64,000 nt of DNA from Paraniabella hibiscisoli (GCF_022512515.1 NZ_JAKWBK010000001.1:1550001-1614000), one strand, 5' to 3'; numbered from the stretch's first letter, positions 1 through 10,856 are shown. The notes: generated from the sequence alone by a model not told the origin. Made by a program: numbers and translations.

Positions 1-119
1 GGGGTAGGGCTTGGCTAAAGCACTAAATAGGCTTCAGCAACTTAGGTAGTAGTACATTATTTACAGATCTTTTCACTTTGCGAATGAGATGGTATTCTTC
101 GCGGTAATATGATATTTAA

Positions 120-848
120 TTGAGTTTTAAATTAAAAGACATTATTGTATTTGAAGACGAAAGCATCATAGGCCTGAACAAGCCGCCTGGTATGCTTTCC
201 ATTCCGGACCGGGAAGCCTCTGAGCCCAGTTTAAAGGATTTGCTGCAGCAACAATATTCCGAAATCTACACCGTGCACCGGCTGGATAAAGACACCAGCG
301 GCCTGATTATTTTTGCAAAAACCGCCGCAGCGCATAAACATTTTAGCCGCCAGTTCGAAGAAAGAAAGACCGTTAAGATCTATTTGGGATTATTGATAGG
401 GTCGGTGCAGCCTCCTGAAGGCACTATTGATCAGCCCATCGCCGAAAATATGACCAAGCGGGGCAGCATGCTGATCCATAAACGTGGTAAATCTGCGATC
501 ACCGATTACCAGGTATTGAAAGACTTTAAACAATATAGCTGGGTACAGTTTCGCATACACACCGGCAGAACCCACCAGATACGCGTGCACGCCAAATTTT
601 TGGGCAATCCTTTAGTGGGAGATCCTATTTATGGAGATGGCCGAACTATATTACTGTCGTCCTTCAAAAATAAATTCAAGCTGAATAAAGATACGTTGGA
701 AGAAAAGCCCCTGCTCAGCCGCCTGGCCCTGCATGCTTTTCAGTTAAGTATAACTGATGAAAATGGAAAGCTACTGGAGCTGGAAGCGCCGCTGTACAAG
801 GATATGAAAGTGACTATGATGCAGCTGGAGAAGTTTTTGAAGAGGTAG
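120..848 (+). CDS. RluA-family pseudouridine synthase
   Basis: A 242-residue protein of the RluA/RsuA superfamily, which isomerises specific uridines of rRNA or tRNA to pseudouridine. The catalytic loop HRLDKDTSG (about residues 53-61) holds the expected Asp, and the conserved RTHQIRVHAKFLGNPLVGD block lies near residue 150. There is no S4 RNA-binding domain at the N-terminus; the protein opens directly with the catalytic fold (VFEDESIIGLNKPPG). This resembles the short RluA/RluC-like and TruC-type members. The reading frame starts at a TTG, because no in-frame ATG precedes the conserved region. It is one of the few genes here without a frameshift. The exact RNA target cannot be assigned. Confidence 0.93.
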   Translation: MSFKLKDIIVFEDESIIGLNKPPGMLSIPDREASEPSLKDLLQQQYSEIYTVHRLDKDTSGLIIFAKTAAAHKHFSRQFEERKTVKIYLGLLIGSVQPPEGTIDQPIAENMTKRGSMLIHKRGKSAITDYQVLKDFKQYSWVQFRIHTGRTHQIRVHAKFLGNPLVGDPIYGDGRTILLSSFKNKFKLNKDTLEEKPLLSRLALHAFQLSITDENGKLLELEAPLYKDMKVTMMQLEKFLKR

Positions 849-1085
849 TTGTTAATCAAAACACCATCTGCTTAGATTTGATACACCAGTTAAGGCAATG
901 AATTGTATTGCAATTCACCGTAGTACAAAGTTTTTAATTACAAGAGACTGTTTAGGAGATTAGAGTTAGCTTAATCAGCCATATTTAAAATGCAAGAAGG
1001 AACAAGATTTTCATCTCATTCCTTCTTGAAAGTTTTTAAGGTTAAGAAATGTAATAGCAGCTCTTAAAATTGTCGATTCTCTAGG

Positions 1086-2344
1086 TTACATTGCATCCCC
1101 ATTCGTTAGTGAGAAAGTGGCCTCCCCTCCATTATGAGGAGCCGGTCCATTTGTACTAGTTATGTCAATTGAAAGCGGTTGTGTTATCAAGCTCGAGTAA
1201 GCATTGTTGGTTAACGCGTATCCCCACCATCCGGTGTAATTATTTAAAACATTATCATTAAGTACTTGTGCCTGGCCAAGATACGATTGATTATTATATG
1301 GTATTCCGGGAATGTTATTCAACTCTGAAGGGTTAGAAACTAAATAATCAGATCCTAACACCACACCCTGATAATCGTAAACGTTACTGCCAATTGCCCC
1401 CTTAGGGTATAGAGGACCGTTCACCAGATTATGTGTCCCCATTGGCATGAAAACTATATCAAGTTGACCAAATAGGACTACTGCTTCAACACCTCTCTTG
1501 ATCCATGTACCTAAAAGATTTCTCGATTGAAAATTTGCTTCTACCGTGATGAATCCCCTAACTCCGTTGCTTATAGTGCTAACGTTAAATAGACGTAGTC
1601 TCGCATATCCCCTACCATCAGAAGGATGAGGAATGCCAGAAGTTTCATTTCCCTGATTCCAAAGCTGATTTCTCAATGACCATCTTAAACCAGGACCCAT
1701 AGCTGTCGATGATATGTTTCTGGCCGTTGTTTTACCCACATTTGCTGGGATTGAATACTTATGTAGAGTAGGATCAGAATTAATTAAAAGACTATTATCA
1801 GAGCTAAAATGTTTCTTTGACTTTAGAATATCAAGTACTTCATTAGGTCTTTTATTTAAAAATGTTACGGCTTGATTAGCTCCAAAATATATAACATCAT
1901 TTTCAACCTTTACAATTCCATCTTTGTTTATCAAACAGGCTTCTAGTGAGCCAGAAGAATTGATTTCATATGAGGTATCTGTTGGTAGAACAATTCCTTT
2001 ATACTTTGCAACATAATGATTGATTCTATTTTTGTACTCTGTGATGGAGGTAATGCTTTCTAATTGGTTAACGTCATCTAAGAAATTATCATACTGAGTT
2101 TTCATCGATTTAAATCCTATTTGTTTCTCCCAATTTAGCCGCTGTTCGCGTGTTATAGATGCTTGACCCATTATTGCATTGAAAAAGCTTGGTAATTGCT
2201 AAAATGCAAAATTCCATTTTCAACAGTGGTCGGAGACTCAACATTTTTTTCTTCTGATAGATTAGCTGTATTGAAATCTTTGGAACATGATAATAAGTAA
2301 GAGACTAGGATTAAAAAAATCCATAACAGGCTTTGTTTTTTCAT
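1086..2344 (-). CDS. Lipoprotein of unknown function (one frameshift near the N-terminus)
   Basis: A protein of about 419 residues once a one-base loss is repaired. The ATG at 2344 begins a lipoprotein signal peptide (MKKQSLLWIFL, ending in LLSC), followed by a segment with LHFSNYQAFSMQ. A T6 run read as T5 near 2186 then breaks the frame. The rest runs from about 2171 to the stop at 1086. The N-terminal block (repaired LHFSNYQAFFNAI, then TREQRLNWEKQIGFKS) resembles a short module seen at the start of many Bacteroidota surface lipoproteins. The C-terminal half is rich in Asn, Gly and Ser and looks extracellular. I recognise no enzymatic motif. The gene stands alone between the pseudouridine synthase and the glycosyltransferase cluster, on the opposite strand to both neighbours. 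Confidence 0.7.
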
Positions 2345-2731
2345 AGTAATTGATGTTTTTACTTGGTGAGCAGCGAATATATTAGCTTTTGTTTAGAAAC
2401 CAAAAAATTATGTAGAAATAAATACAGTATAGTAGTATCAAATCTATAATTCACTTAAGCGAATAGTCTGTATGCGTAACGTTTTCGCTATTGTAAGCAA
2501 TTTAACTAAATGCTAATATGCCTTAATTATGGATATCATTATTACTAGTCGACTTGCAAAAGTTTAGAAAAAATGATCGTTACTGTTACGTCTTTCTTTT
2601 TAGCGAAAATTTTTTTGTTGCATTCTTGTGAGGTTTCTCGTTTGAAAAGCATCGTTATCTTTGAAAGAATGAAGGACACTTAATACTTTTGCTGCTGAGG
2701 GCGTATGTTGGCAGATTTAAAAATATAATTG
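2345..2731. other. AT-rich intergenic region between divergent genes
   Basis: 387 bases without a gene, separating the minus-strand lipoprotein from the plus-strand GT17 gene. A TATCTTTG at 2656-2663 matches the Bacteroidota -7 element TAnnTTTG and is suitably placed for the GT17 gene. The nearest upstream TTTG (2641-2644) is too close to be a normal -33 element. I see nothing else that I can support. Confidence 0.4.
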
Positions 2732-3600
2732 ATGAAGGTTTACGACTGTTTCACTTTTTTTAACGAGTTAGATCTTTTAGAATTCAGATTACGACTTCTG
2801 GAAGATTATGTTGATTATTTTGTTATTGCAGAATCCAATCTGACACATGCAGGGCATTCTAAAGAATATTTGTATGAAGGAAATAAAGATCGATTTACGA
2901 AATGGCACCATAAAATAATATATCTACCAATATCCCAGACTACGGAAGGCTTGCTCTTTAATGAAAATGAAACTTCATACAATGTTGAAAACGGGTCATG
3001 GAAACTCGAAAATGAACATCGTAATGCATTACTTAAAATAGTTAGCCGTTTGAATCCTGAAGATCTAATAATACTGAGTGATTTAGACGAGATCCCCGAC
3101 CCGGCAATTCTTAAAACATTCAGAGCTCCTGAGTCTCCAATGGTTTTATCAATGCTATTCCACTATTACTTCATGAACTGTCAGCATTCTGGCCATGAAA
3201 GGTGGTGGAATGGTTCAATTGTGTGCTCCGGGAAGGACTTTAAGCAGCATACACCGCAGTCTTTAAGAGATAAACGTGACGGTGGACTGCCTTTAATTAG
3301 AAAAGCTGGGTGGCATTTTTCTTATTTGGGAGGGCTTGAGAAAATTAAATATAAGCTACAATCTTTTGCTCATACTGAATTTAATAAACCGGAATACTTA
3401 GATGATAAGAATATTCTTTCCTCATTGAAAAAGGCAAAGATGTTTTAAAAAGAAAAGGAACGCATTTCCGATTTGTACCGATAAATAAATACCCTAAGGA
3501 TTTAGCTGATCTGATGGTTCAATACCCCGCATTCATCTCATCTGTGCCTTTAAAAAATAAGATTAAAGAATTGTTCCGCAGATATGATGCTACACAATAG
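2732..3600 (+). CDS. Glycosyltransferase family 17 protein (one frameshift)
   Basis: About 289 residues after repair. It resembles GT17 (beta-1,4-mannosyl-glycoprotein N-acetylglucosaminyltransferase-like): it opens with KVYDCFTFFNELDLLEFRL, has FVIAESNLTHAG near residue 40, and an acidic ILSDLDEIPD motif near residue 125 typical of the nucleotide-sugar/metal site. The ATG at 2732 is preferred over the TTG one codon earlier. The frame breaks at about 3430, where A6 is read as A5. The continuation (KGKDVLKRKGTHFRFVP) runs to the TAG at 3598-3600. GT17 is best known from animal N-glycan processing, and bacterial members occur in surface-glycan clusters, as here. The acceptor is unknown. Confidence 0.8.
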
Positions 3601-3716
3601 TACTGTAACAAGCGGTGACTTTAGCCTTGCCTAATATAGCAGTATTTCAATCTCACTGGCCTTATTATGAATAGGCAGGCTTAAAAAGATGCTTTAATTT
3701 ATAACGATACTGGCAT

Positions 3717-4610
3717 TTAGTTCTGTAAAATTTGATGAAGGACCTTTGACAAAAGCTGCCCGAAACGCTTTTGCAACTCCTGTTTAAATTCATCTTTAAC
3801 TTCCTGAGAAAAACTGGAGCGGGCTCTATAATATGCTCTTATGAACCGGCAAAGTCCTTTACGATACATCTTATCTGAGATATAGTCTTCATTTATCATT
3901 ATATGTAAAACCCGCACTTCTTCTACAATTCCTTTCCCTGTTTTATACATCTTGCCACTAACATCATTGTCATGCTTTCTAAAGTAGTTAAGCACGCGGC
4001 CGCTGATATGTACTTTACCTATGGTTGCAAGTTGTACCCAAAACAGCCAATCACCACACATCTTAAAATCCATAAACCGCTTTGATATCAGATCATAATA
4101 ACTCTTTTTCCATATAGCCATACTGGCATTAAAAATGGAGGTCTTTTCTATCATAAAGTCCCGGATAAATGCAGGTCCATCTTTGATCTCAGATAGAAGT
4201 GTATGATGTGAAGTAAAACGAATTTTGTTGTAGCCATCAACACAATAAGCCTGGCAGTAACTCACCGCACAATCAGGATCAGATTCTATTCCATCGACCA
4301 GGTATTTCAGCATGCTGGGTTCACACCAGTCGTCGCTCTCTGCAAACCAGATATATTCCCCTTTTGCTAGCCCAACACCCTTGTCCCACTGCTTAAATGT
4401 GCTACCAGAGTTTTTTTCGTTGTATATAATACCGGATATCTTTGGATTCCCTCGATATTTTTCAATGACATTCCTGCTATTATCAATAGAAACGTCGTCT
4501 AGTATAATTAATTCAAAATCCTGGAAAGTTTGATTTAGAATGCTGTCGATTCTTTCCTGTAAATAAATTCCGTGGTTGTAGTTAGGTAGTATAACTGATA
4601 CTTTGGGCAT
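3717..4610 (-). CDS. GT2 glycosyltransferase
   Basis: A 297-residue GT-A fold family 2 glycosyltransferase. I place the start at 4610 (MPKVSVILPNYNHGIYL), since the frame's 37 upstream residues lack family similarity. The N-terminal nucleotide-binding strand is followed by LIILDDVSIDNS (about residues 33-44) and WFAESDDWCEP near residue 88, which carries the DXD-like acidic cluster. No membrane segment is visible, so it probably acts at the cytoplasmic face on a lipid-linked or LPS-core acceptor. It lies 119 bases upstream of another GT2 gene on the same strand; the two are probably cotranscribed. The frame is intact. Confidence 0.88.
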   Translation of the reverse strand: MPKVSVILPNYNHGIYLQERIDSILNQTFQDFELIILDDVSIDNSRNVIEKYRGNPKISGIIYNEKNSGSTFKQWDKGVGLAKGEYIWFAESDDWCEPSMLKYLVDGIESDPDCAVSYCQAYCVDGYNKIRFTSHHTLLSEIKDGPAFIRDFMIEKTSIFNASMAIWKKSYYDLISKRFMDFKMCGDWLFWVQLATIGKVHISGRVLNYFRKHDNDVSGKMYKTGKGIVEEVRVLHIMINEDYISDKMYRKGLCRFIRAYYRARSSFSQEVKDEFKQELQKRFGQLLSKVLHQILQN

Positions 4611-4728
4611 TGAGAATATAAGCTTTATTAATAGGAGGCTTTTGCCATTTTTAATACATGTTTTAAAGCGCGGGGTATCGGTCTGCCTGTGGCCTGGTAG
4701 GCTCCCGCACGCATGCTGCAATAGGATA

Positions 4729-5628
4729 TTAAGTGTATGATTTTCCCTGTGTTATTTGATAGAATTGCTTTTGCCATCTTTTTGTAAATCTTTGCTGAAC
4801 GCCACAGGCTTTTTTCAAAGGGTTGCCGAAATTGGCTTTATACTCAGGCATTACTTGTGTCATAATCAAGTCATAATCGATGTGTCCGCCGTACGCCAAT
4901 CGTTTCATGTAATTTAAGTTAGCCCGGCTCGCTGGGATAACGTGGTTCATTTTTAAGTCTGGCGATCGGCCGGCTGCATAGCCACTTATAATACAACATA
5001 ACACCATTTGAGTGTCTTCTCCGCTGCTTAATCTATTCCCCTCTCTCCCTTTAAGCGTGAAATTTCCGCTTTCAAACATATTGACGTATAATAAAGCATG
5101 TTCGGTTTTTATGCACAAGCCCGTGCCGAAGGGGTAGCAATCTTGCCAGGATCTAAGACATGCAAAAACTGTGAAGTCATCATGTCTCTCCTGGAAAAGT
5201 TCCATCGCTTTAATTTTCAAATCGTCATCAACTCCATCAATAAAATTCACCCAAACGTTTCCGGGTCCCCATGCTCCAACGGATGAGTGTTGTTCGATCA
5301 ATTTTGAAAGTACCTGCAAATAGTCAGAATGAGGATCATTGTCTCCGTCAAATATAACAATATATTTACCCCTGGCAGCCTTTATACCTGCGACCCTGGC
5401 ATGACTGATCCCCTGTTTGGGTTCGACTAATGTAATCAGGTTAGGGATTATTTTCTGTGCATTCTGAACGATGGGATAGGTGTTTAGTGACGGGTTGCTA
5501 TTATTATCGACTAAAATTACCTCTAGCGATATATTTGATGTATCCAAACCATTTACCGCATATATACATTTTGATAAAAGGCGCTCATCGGGGTTATACA
5601 CACAAATAAGGATAGAAAAATCAATCAT
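4729..5628 (-). CDS. GT2 glycosyltransferase
   Basis: A 299-residue family 2 glycosyltransferase. Visible features are the opening FSILICVYNPDERLLSKC, the strand EVILVDNNSNPS (about residues 37-48), EPKQGISHARVAGIKAARG near residue 68 and the acidic motif IVIFDGDNDPHSDYL near residue 92, which should bind the metal/nucleotide-sugar. A later GREGNRLSSGEDTQM segment holds the ED pair typical of the acceptor-side motif. The EPKQGISHARNxG-type sequence is common in polysaccharide-cluster GT2 enzymes. The gene is in the same orientation as both neighbours. The frame is intact. Sugar and acceptor specificity cannot be read from the sequence. Confidence 0.88.
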   Translation of the reverse strand: MIDFSILICVYNPDERLLSKCIYAVNGLDTSNISLEVILVDNNSNPSLNTYPIVQNAQKIIPNLITLVEPKQGISHARVAGIKAARGKYIVIFDGDNDPHSDYLQVLSKLIEQHSSVGAWGPGNVWVNFIDGVDDDLKIKAMELFQERHDDFTVFACLRSWQDCYPFGTGLCIKTEHALLYVNMFESGNFTLKGREGNRLSSGEDTQMVLCCIISGYAAGRSPDLKMNHVIPASRANLNYMKRLAYGGHIDYDLIMTQVMPEYKANFGNPLKKACGVQQRFTKRWQKQFYQITQGKSYT

Positions 5629-5712
5629 AAGTTTACTGAATACAAATAAAAATCTGGTCGAAGCATATAGCGTCGCTAAAATGTCAACCTTAATACATAC
5701 ACGATAGGTTAC

Positions 5713-6510
5713 TTAAGCCTCCATATACCCGTTAGCTCTGTAAGTATATTTAAACAAAACGGTTTCCCGGTAGATCATTTCGTTGGGTACATAGTTCGCC
5801 CTGGAACTTCTTGGATGAAAAATATGATATCCTATAGCAGCCATTTTAAGCCGCTTCTTTTTAATTCCCAGGTTAATTAAGCGCTCTCCAAACTCATAAT
5901 CTTCCCATCCCCAACCTTCGAAACCGCTATAATAACCATTAACTCTTATATAATCTTCACGCCAGAAAGCCAGGTTACAACCTTTTATATTGTAAGATTT
6001 TTTCGGATTTACCCAAAAAAGATTGGAAAAAGAGGTATCCTGAAAGAGTTGAAGCGGCTATATATGCCTCTTGCAAACGGATGCAAACCTTCTATATTTT
6101 TATCATCTAACAGGTCCTGACTTTTCCATTCTGTAAGCATGGTCCGGCTGCCCTGTATAAAAATCCTTTTTAGCGGCTTTGATATGATCGGCAATGAACT
6201 CGCGATGCATTATTATGTCACCGTCAATTTCTACCACATAGTCTGACTCAATTTCTTTAAAGGCTTTGTTTAAAATAAGGCTCTTCCTGAAACCAAGATC
6301 CTCGTGAGATACATGTTTCACTGGTATACCGTAGGCTCGTTTAAATCTTTCAATGCTATAAACGGTGCGTAAATCATCCCCATCCTCGGCAATGATAATT
6401 TCATCGGGCATCCGACTTTGATATACCACACTTTTTAATACAACTTCCAATGCCTCCGGCCATTTATAGGTCGAAATAAGTAAGGCTACTGTAAAAGGAG
6501 TTTTAATCAT
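5713..6510 (-). CDS. GT2/galactosyltransferase-like glycosyltransferase (three frameshifts)
   Basis: About 266 residues after repair. The first part (from 6510) has the family 2 opening VALLISTYKWPEALEVVL, the strand DEIIIAEDGDD and the acidic motif VVEIDGDIIMHREF. Two nearby losses at about 6165-6180 (A6 to A5 and T6 to T5) break the frame before FIQGSRTMLTE. A third (T6 to T5, about 6025) comes before NLFWVNPKKSYNIKGCNLAF. The C-terminal part carries FEGWGWEDYEFGERL, the hallmark of the galactosyltransferase-like C-terminal domain (GWGxED), and runs to the TAA at 5713. These enzymes often add a sugar to surface or LPS-core glycans. All the fragments are consistent with one gene. Confidence 0.8.
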
Positions 6511-6909
6511 AAATTCATCTCGGTTTTCTATTTTTGAACCGGCCTCTCCGATTCTTCGTTTTTATACAACGAAAAGAAATATAAAAACGCAACTCGCCCC
6601 GGCCGGTAACAAAAAAATAATTTAATCTTTCACAATTTTCGTACCAGTGCAGCTTTTTTATAATACAATAAGAAAATGAGCACTTCACAAAAACAATTAT
6701 CTGAAAATCAATTTTTTGGCGAAAGATTATTTGCAGTTTAGTTATCGATGGGGCAAAATTAATTTTTTTAATGAAAACCATGCAATAAAAAAGAACGATG
6801 GCTGTTATACTACTCTTAAACTCAGGTTTATATGTCGAATAAATTCTTTGAAGGATCGATTCTGTTGCCTAATAGGGTCTGTTGAAGTGTTTGAGCGCAA
6901 AGGCTGATC
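6511..6909. other. AT-rich intergenic stretch within the glycosyltransferase cluster
   Basis: 399 bases between two minus-strand glycosyltransferase genes. It is AT-rich with several poly-A/T runs. The open frames in it are short, have Lys/Arg/Phe-rich composition and show no family features. I see no convincing hairpin or promoter pair. Confidence 0.4.
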
Positions 6910-7988
6910 TCAGCCTAAAACCTCTTGGTATAAACTCCAGTATTTATCAGCAGCATTATTCCAGTCAAATTGCATAGCCCAATTTATCAGGTTTGTTCTT
7001 GTTTCAGTATTTATGTCGCTATTAAGGAATTCAGCAGCAGTTTGGCTTATAGCTTCTGCGCTGAAATCGGTGAAATATCGGGCATATGGACCACCAATTT
7101 CAGGTAAAGAAGTTGCATTTGACAAAATGACGGGTGTACCAAATTGCATTGCTTCCAGAACCGGGGCGCCAAAACCTTCGGCTAAAGATGGCAGGCAGAA
7201 CGCTGCACAATTCTTATAAAGCCAGTACTTTTCGCTTTCAGTAATAGCGCCAAGAATATGAACCCGGTCAGCTACGCCAAGCTTTTGGGCGGTTTCCATT
7301 ATATATGTTTTATAATCTTCTTCACCAACGACTCCTGCAATTACAAGTGTGTAGTCATTTTTCAAAAGCATTGCCGGCAATACATGAAAATTTTTTTCCG
7401 GTTAATAGTGCCTAGTGCAAAAAAGAATGTTGTATTAAAACTGCCGGTTGGTTTGTCAAAGTTTTGGTAGAGCGGTTTATTATGCCCATGATAGATGACT
7501 TCTATCTTATCACTATCTACGTTAAAAGCTTCAATAATATCCTTTTTTACAAAATTCGAAATTGCCACAATTTTGTCGGCCCTTGTCACCAATTTTTGGA
7601 TTTTTTGGTGATGCTTATGCTGCATTTCTGCCGGGATGCCCTCGTGCAAGAAATTCAGATCGTGAATGGTTGCCACTATTTTAGCATGCATTCTTTTGGC
7701 TGGAAAATAGTTGCTTCCCTGGAAGGTGCAATGCCAGATATTGCAATTGGGCACATTTTTAGGCAAAAATTTATGAAGGTGATTTTGGATGACATAGTTA
7801 CTATCCTTGCCAAAAACGCCTTTCTTATTTTCGGGGACGTAAAATGCGAGATCGCTATTTGGGGGTTGTTGATGAAGCAGGGCGTCGCCCAATTGTTTGC
7901 AGTAAGAATACAGGCCGTTATACGCAAACCGCATTCTTTCACAATCGAGTACTACATGTCTGTTATTGTTCAATTTCAAGGAAGGCAT
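6910..7988 (-). CDS. GT4 glycosyltransferase, paralogue 2 (one frameshift)
   Basis: About 359 residues after repair. It is a GT-B fold, GT4-type transferase. The N-terminal half has IVATIHDLNFLHEG and IVAISNFVKKDI. The C-terminal half has RVHILGAITESEKYWLYKN, then FCLPSLAEGFGAPVLEAM, the classical E-x7-E nucleotide-sugar site, and GTPVILSNATSLPEIGG. The frame breaks at about 7385-7391, where A8 is read as A7. It is closely related to the gene just upstream at 8043-9097, with the same opening (CERMRFAYNGLYSYCKQLG) and the same order of motifs, so the pair arose by tandem duplication. The 54-base gap and shared strand suggest one transcript. Confidence 0.85.
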
Positions 7989-8042
7989 GATAATAAATGG
8001 TCAAAAGGTAGAGTTCTGAAAATGGATTTAACGAGCTGATGA

Positions 8043-9097
8043 TTACTCCGTATATAGTTTCCAATACTTTTTGGCAGCAATATCCCAGTCAAACTGCATG
8101 GCCCAGTTAATGAGATCCTGGCGTGTGGCTCCTTTTATACCTGTTTTTATGAAGGTGTCAGCAGCTTGTGTAACAGATTCTGTATTCATGCTATTAAAGT
8201 AAACAGCACAGGGTCCGCCCACTTCAGGCAGCGAAGTAGATTTTGATAATATTACAGGCGTCCCTAATTGCATCGCTTCTATTACAGGCAAACCAAAGCC
8301 CTCAGCCAGTGAGGGAAAGCAGAAGGCCGCACAATGTTTAAAGAGCCAAAATTTTTCTTCTTCTGAAACGGCCCCGATCAGATGCACTCTTTTCTCTACC
8401 CCCAGCGCTTTGGCTGCTTCAATTATTCTATTATAATAGGTGGGGCTTTGGGTAATGCCGGCTATAATGAGGTTGTAATCATTATTCAGCAACATCGCGG
8501 GCAAAACGTGAAAATTTTTTTTATCTGTAATCGTTCCGATGCTAAAGAAAAAGGGCGCGTCACTAACCAGAGATGCTGGCCTTTTGAACGACCTGCAAGT
8601 GGGAACGTTTCTCCCATTATAAATAACGCTTAATCGTTCTGCATCTACCTGAAGATACTCAAGAACCTGTTGTCTTACAAAATTGGATATGGTAACAATA
8701 TGCGCCGACCGGTCTGCCAGGCGCTGCAGCTTTTCCAGGTATTTGGTCTGCTTTGCGGATGATTTACCCTGTGCAAAAAGTTGAGATCATGAATGGTCGA
8801 TATGATCTTGATCTGGCTGCTTTTGGGAGGCAAATAATTACTGCCCTGGTAGGTACAATGCCATATATCGTAACGGGACACTTTTCTTGGGAAAAATTTA
8901 TGTAAATGGTTCTGAATCAGGTATTTTTGATGATTCCCGAATACACCCACCTCTTTTTCCGGCACATAAAAAGAAAGCTGATTGACCTGATCGTTGTTCT
9001 GCCTTACCAATGCTGATCCCAGCTCTTTGCAAAAGGAATAAAGACCCGTATACGCGTACTTCATTCTTTCACAATCGAATATAATAAGTCTGTTCAC
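8043..9097 (-). CDS. GT4 glycosyltransferase, paralogue 1 (one frameshift)
   Basis: About 351 residues after repair. The start is a GTG at 9097, giving MNRLIIFDCERMKYAYTGLY. The GT-B fold is shown by IISTIHDLNFLH, IVTISNFVRQQV, SIGTITDKKNFHVLPAM and FCFPSLAEGFGLPVIEAM with the E-x7-E motif. The frame breaks at about 8770, where a C of the doublet in a repaired LHQGKSS segment is missing. It is a tandem paralogue of the next gene on the same strand (6910-7988). Conserved start-proximal residues (CERM..AY.GLYS.CK.LG) in both suggest a shared acceptor type, probably an LPS or O-glycan intermediate. Confidence 0.84.
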
Positions 9098-9391
9098 GTA
9101 TTGGTTTATTAATATAGACTAAGGCCAACCGGCAGTCGCAGCCTTGTTTTTTTATTAAAAATAGGAAAATTGTGCTGTACGTAGCTTTTATTTCAATAAT
9201 GTCGTTTGTCTGTATAAACAACTGTGATCACGATGTATGAAAACACTCATTGAGTTTCACCCCATGCAAAGTTGTTAAGCAAATTTTCGGTCTGCATTCA
9301 TGGGCTTTTTATACGCTTTGCTGGCGGCGTTAAAACTGTAAAGTAAAGGCGTTAGAGGTAGTATTGGCATCTTTTTCGCAAATTTGTATCC

Positions 9392-10028
9392 ATGACCAAT
9401 TTTATACCCATATTTCCCTTGCAGGTAGTGGTATTCCCTGGCGAGAACCTGAACCTTCATATTTTCGAACCCCGGTATAAACAACTGATATCCGAATGTT
9501 TTGAGCAAAAAAGCCGTTTGGAATACCTGCGGTGATCGGGAGTGAATTGAGAGATTATGGATCGCTGATTTATATTAAAGAAATTGCCGCCACTCATGCC
9601 AACGGGGAAATGGACATCAAGACAAAAGGAGATAAGGTATTCAGGATACTTGAATTGATTAAAACCATTCCCGACAAATTATACTCCGGTGCTATTGTAA
9701 ATTACCCTCATAATGAACTGAGAGGAGATCAGCAGGTGATGAAAATGCTGGTTGATAAAATGAAAGATCTGCATGCCAGCCTCCAGGTGAAAAAGACTTT
9801 CATAAGGACGAAGGGGATCTGACTTCCTACGATATCGCCCATCATGCAGGACTTACAATGGAGCAGGAGTACGAGTTTTTACAGCTAACCATGGAGCGGC
9901 AGCGACAGGAATATTTGAAAAGGCACTTCGAAGCTACGCTGCCGGCCGTTGACGAGATGAAAAAACTAAGAGAAAAGATACAGATGAACGGACACTTTAA
10001 AAACCTGTCTGGGTTCGATCTGAAATAG
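9392..10028 (+). CDS. LON substrate-binding-domain protein (two frameshifts)
   Basis: About 212 residues after repair. It starts at the ATG at 9392 (MTNFIPIFPLQVVVFPGENL) and shows the LON N-terminal domain signature FPLQ.VVFPGE..NLHIFEPRYKQLI. It lacks the AAA and protease domains of Lon, so it is a stand-alone LON-domain protein that may bind unfolded protein or adapt substrates. A7 read as A6 near 9508-9515 breaks the frame before FGIPAVIGSELRDYG, and A6 read as A5 near 9791 breaks it again before FHKDEGDLTSYDIAHHAG. The tail contains a charged helical segment (MERQRQEYLKRHFEATLP). The TAG is at 10026-10028, and coaX follows 100 bases later on the same strand. Confidence 0.8.
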
Positions 10029-10128
10029 ATTTTTTCTGCCGGGCTACGCAGGAATTCCCAGCACTTTTCCTACCTTTTTAACTGATCAACTTTTTAACTT
10101 TTCAACTATTCTGCCTACTTTCACACTC

Positions 10129-10856
10129 ATGTCCACAACCCTTTGTTTTGACTTTGGTAATACAAGGAGAAAAGTCGCTGTTTTTGTGAACGGGGAAATC
10201 ACAAAAGTGTTGACGTTAGAAGATGACGCCAGCGCCACCATTAATTCTTTAATAAATACTTATCGGCCCAACAGGTCGATACTGTCTTCTGTTATAGACC
10301 ATAACGCTGAATTAGAGGATTTGCTGAAAAAAACACCCGGTTTCATTTACTCAATCATGCGTCTAAACTTCCTATTACTACGCCTGTTGGTAAACCAGAG
10401 ACCATCGGAGCCGACCGTTTGGCAATAGCGGCGGGCGGAGTGCATTTTTTCCCGGGTAAAAACCTGCTGTTAATAGGTTTAGGAACCTGCATCACCCTCA
10501 ATTTTGTAAATAAGTATAAAGAATTCCTGGGTGGGTCTATTTCGCCTGGTTTGGAAATGCGGTTAAAATCCCTGCAATACTACACGGCAAAGCTCCCTTA
10601 TACGCCCGCCAGGGCTGACGTTCCACTAATTGGTTATGATACGGATACTAATATACTTTCGGGCGTAATTTTAGGAATGGCCTATGAATTAGATGGGTTT
10701 ATAGATGCATATAATGCTAAATTTGACAACTTTAACGTGGTATTAACCGGTGGTGATACACAACATTTGGCATCACACGTTAAAAACAGGATATTTGCCG
10801 ACCCTGATTTAATATTTAAAGGTCTTTATGCGATTAGTGAAATTAACAATGCTTAG
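10129..10856 (+). CDS. coaX: Type III pantothenate kinase (one frameshift)
   Basis: About 242 residues after repair. CoaX phosphorylates pantothenate in the first step of coenzyme A synthesis. Visible motifs of the ASKHA-fold type III family are LCFDFGNTRRKVAVF at the N-terminus (DxGNT phosphate loop), repaired GADRLAIAAGG at the centre, LIGLGTCITLNFV (phosphate 2-like region) and VVLTGGDTQHL (adenosine side). The frame breaks near 10349, where a C doublet is read as a single C. The short length and lack of a P-loop separate it from type I and II kinases. The 3' end overlaps the start of the next gene by 8 bases, suggesting translational coupling with the outer-membrane protein gene. Confidence 0.9.

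Noticed and set aside
6515-6781. 88-codon minus-strand frame in an AT-rich gap
   Set aside because: Lys/Arg/Phe-rich sequence without motif, signal peptide or support from neighbours.
7464-8039. 191-codon plus-strand open frame across the GT4 gene
   Set aside because: Shadow of the minus-strand glycosyltransferase; no family features and odd composition.
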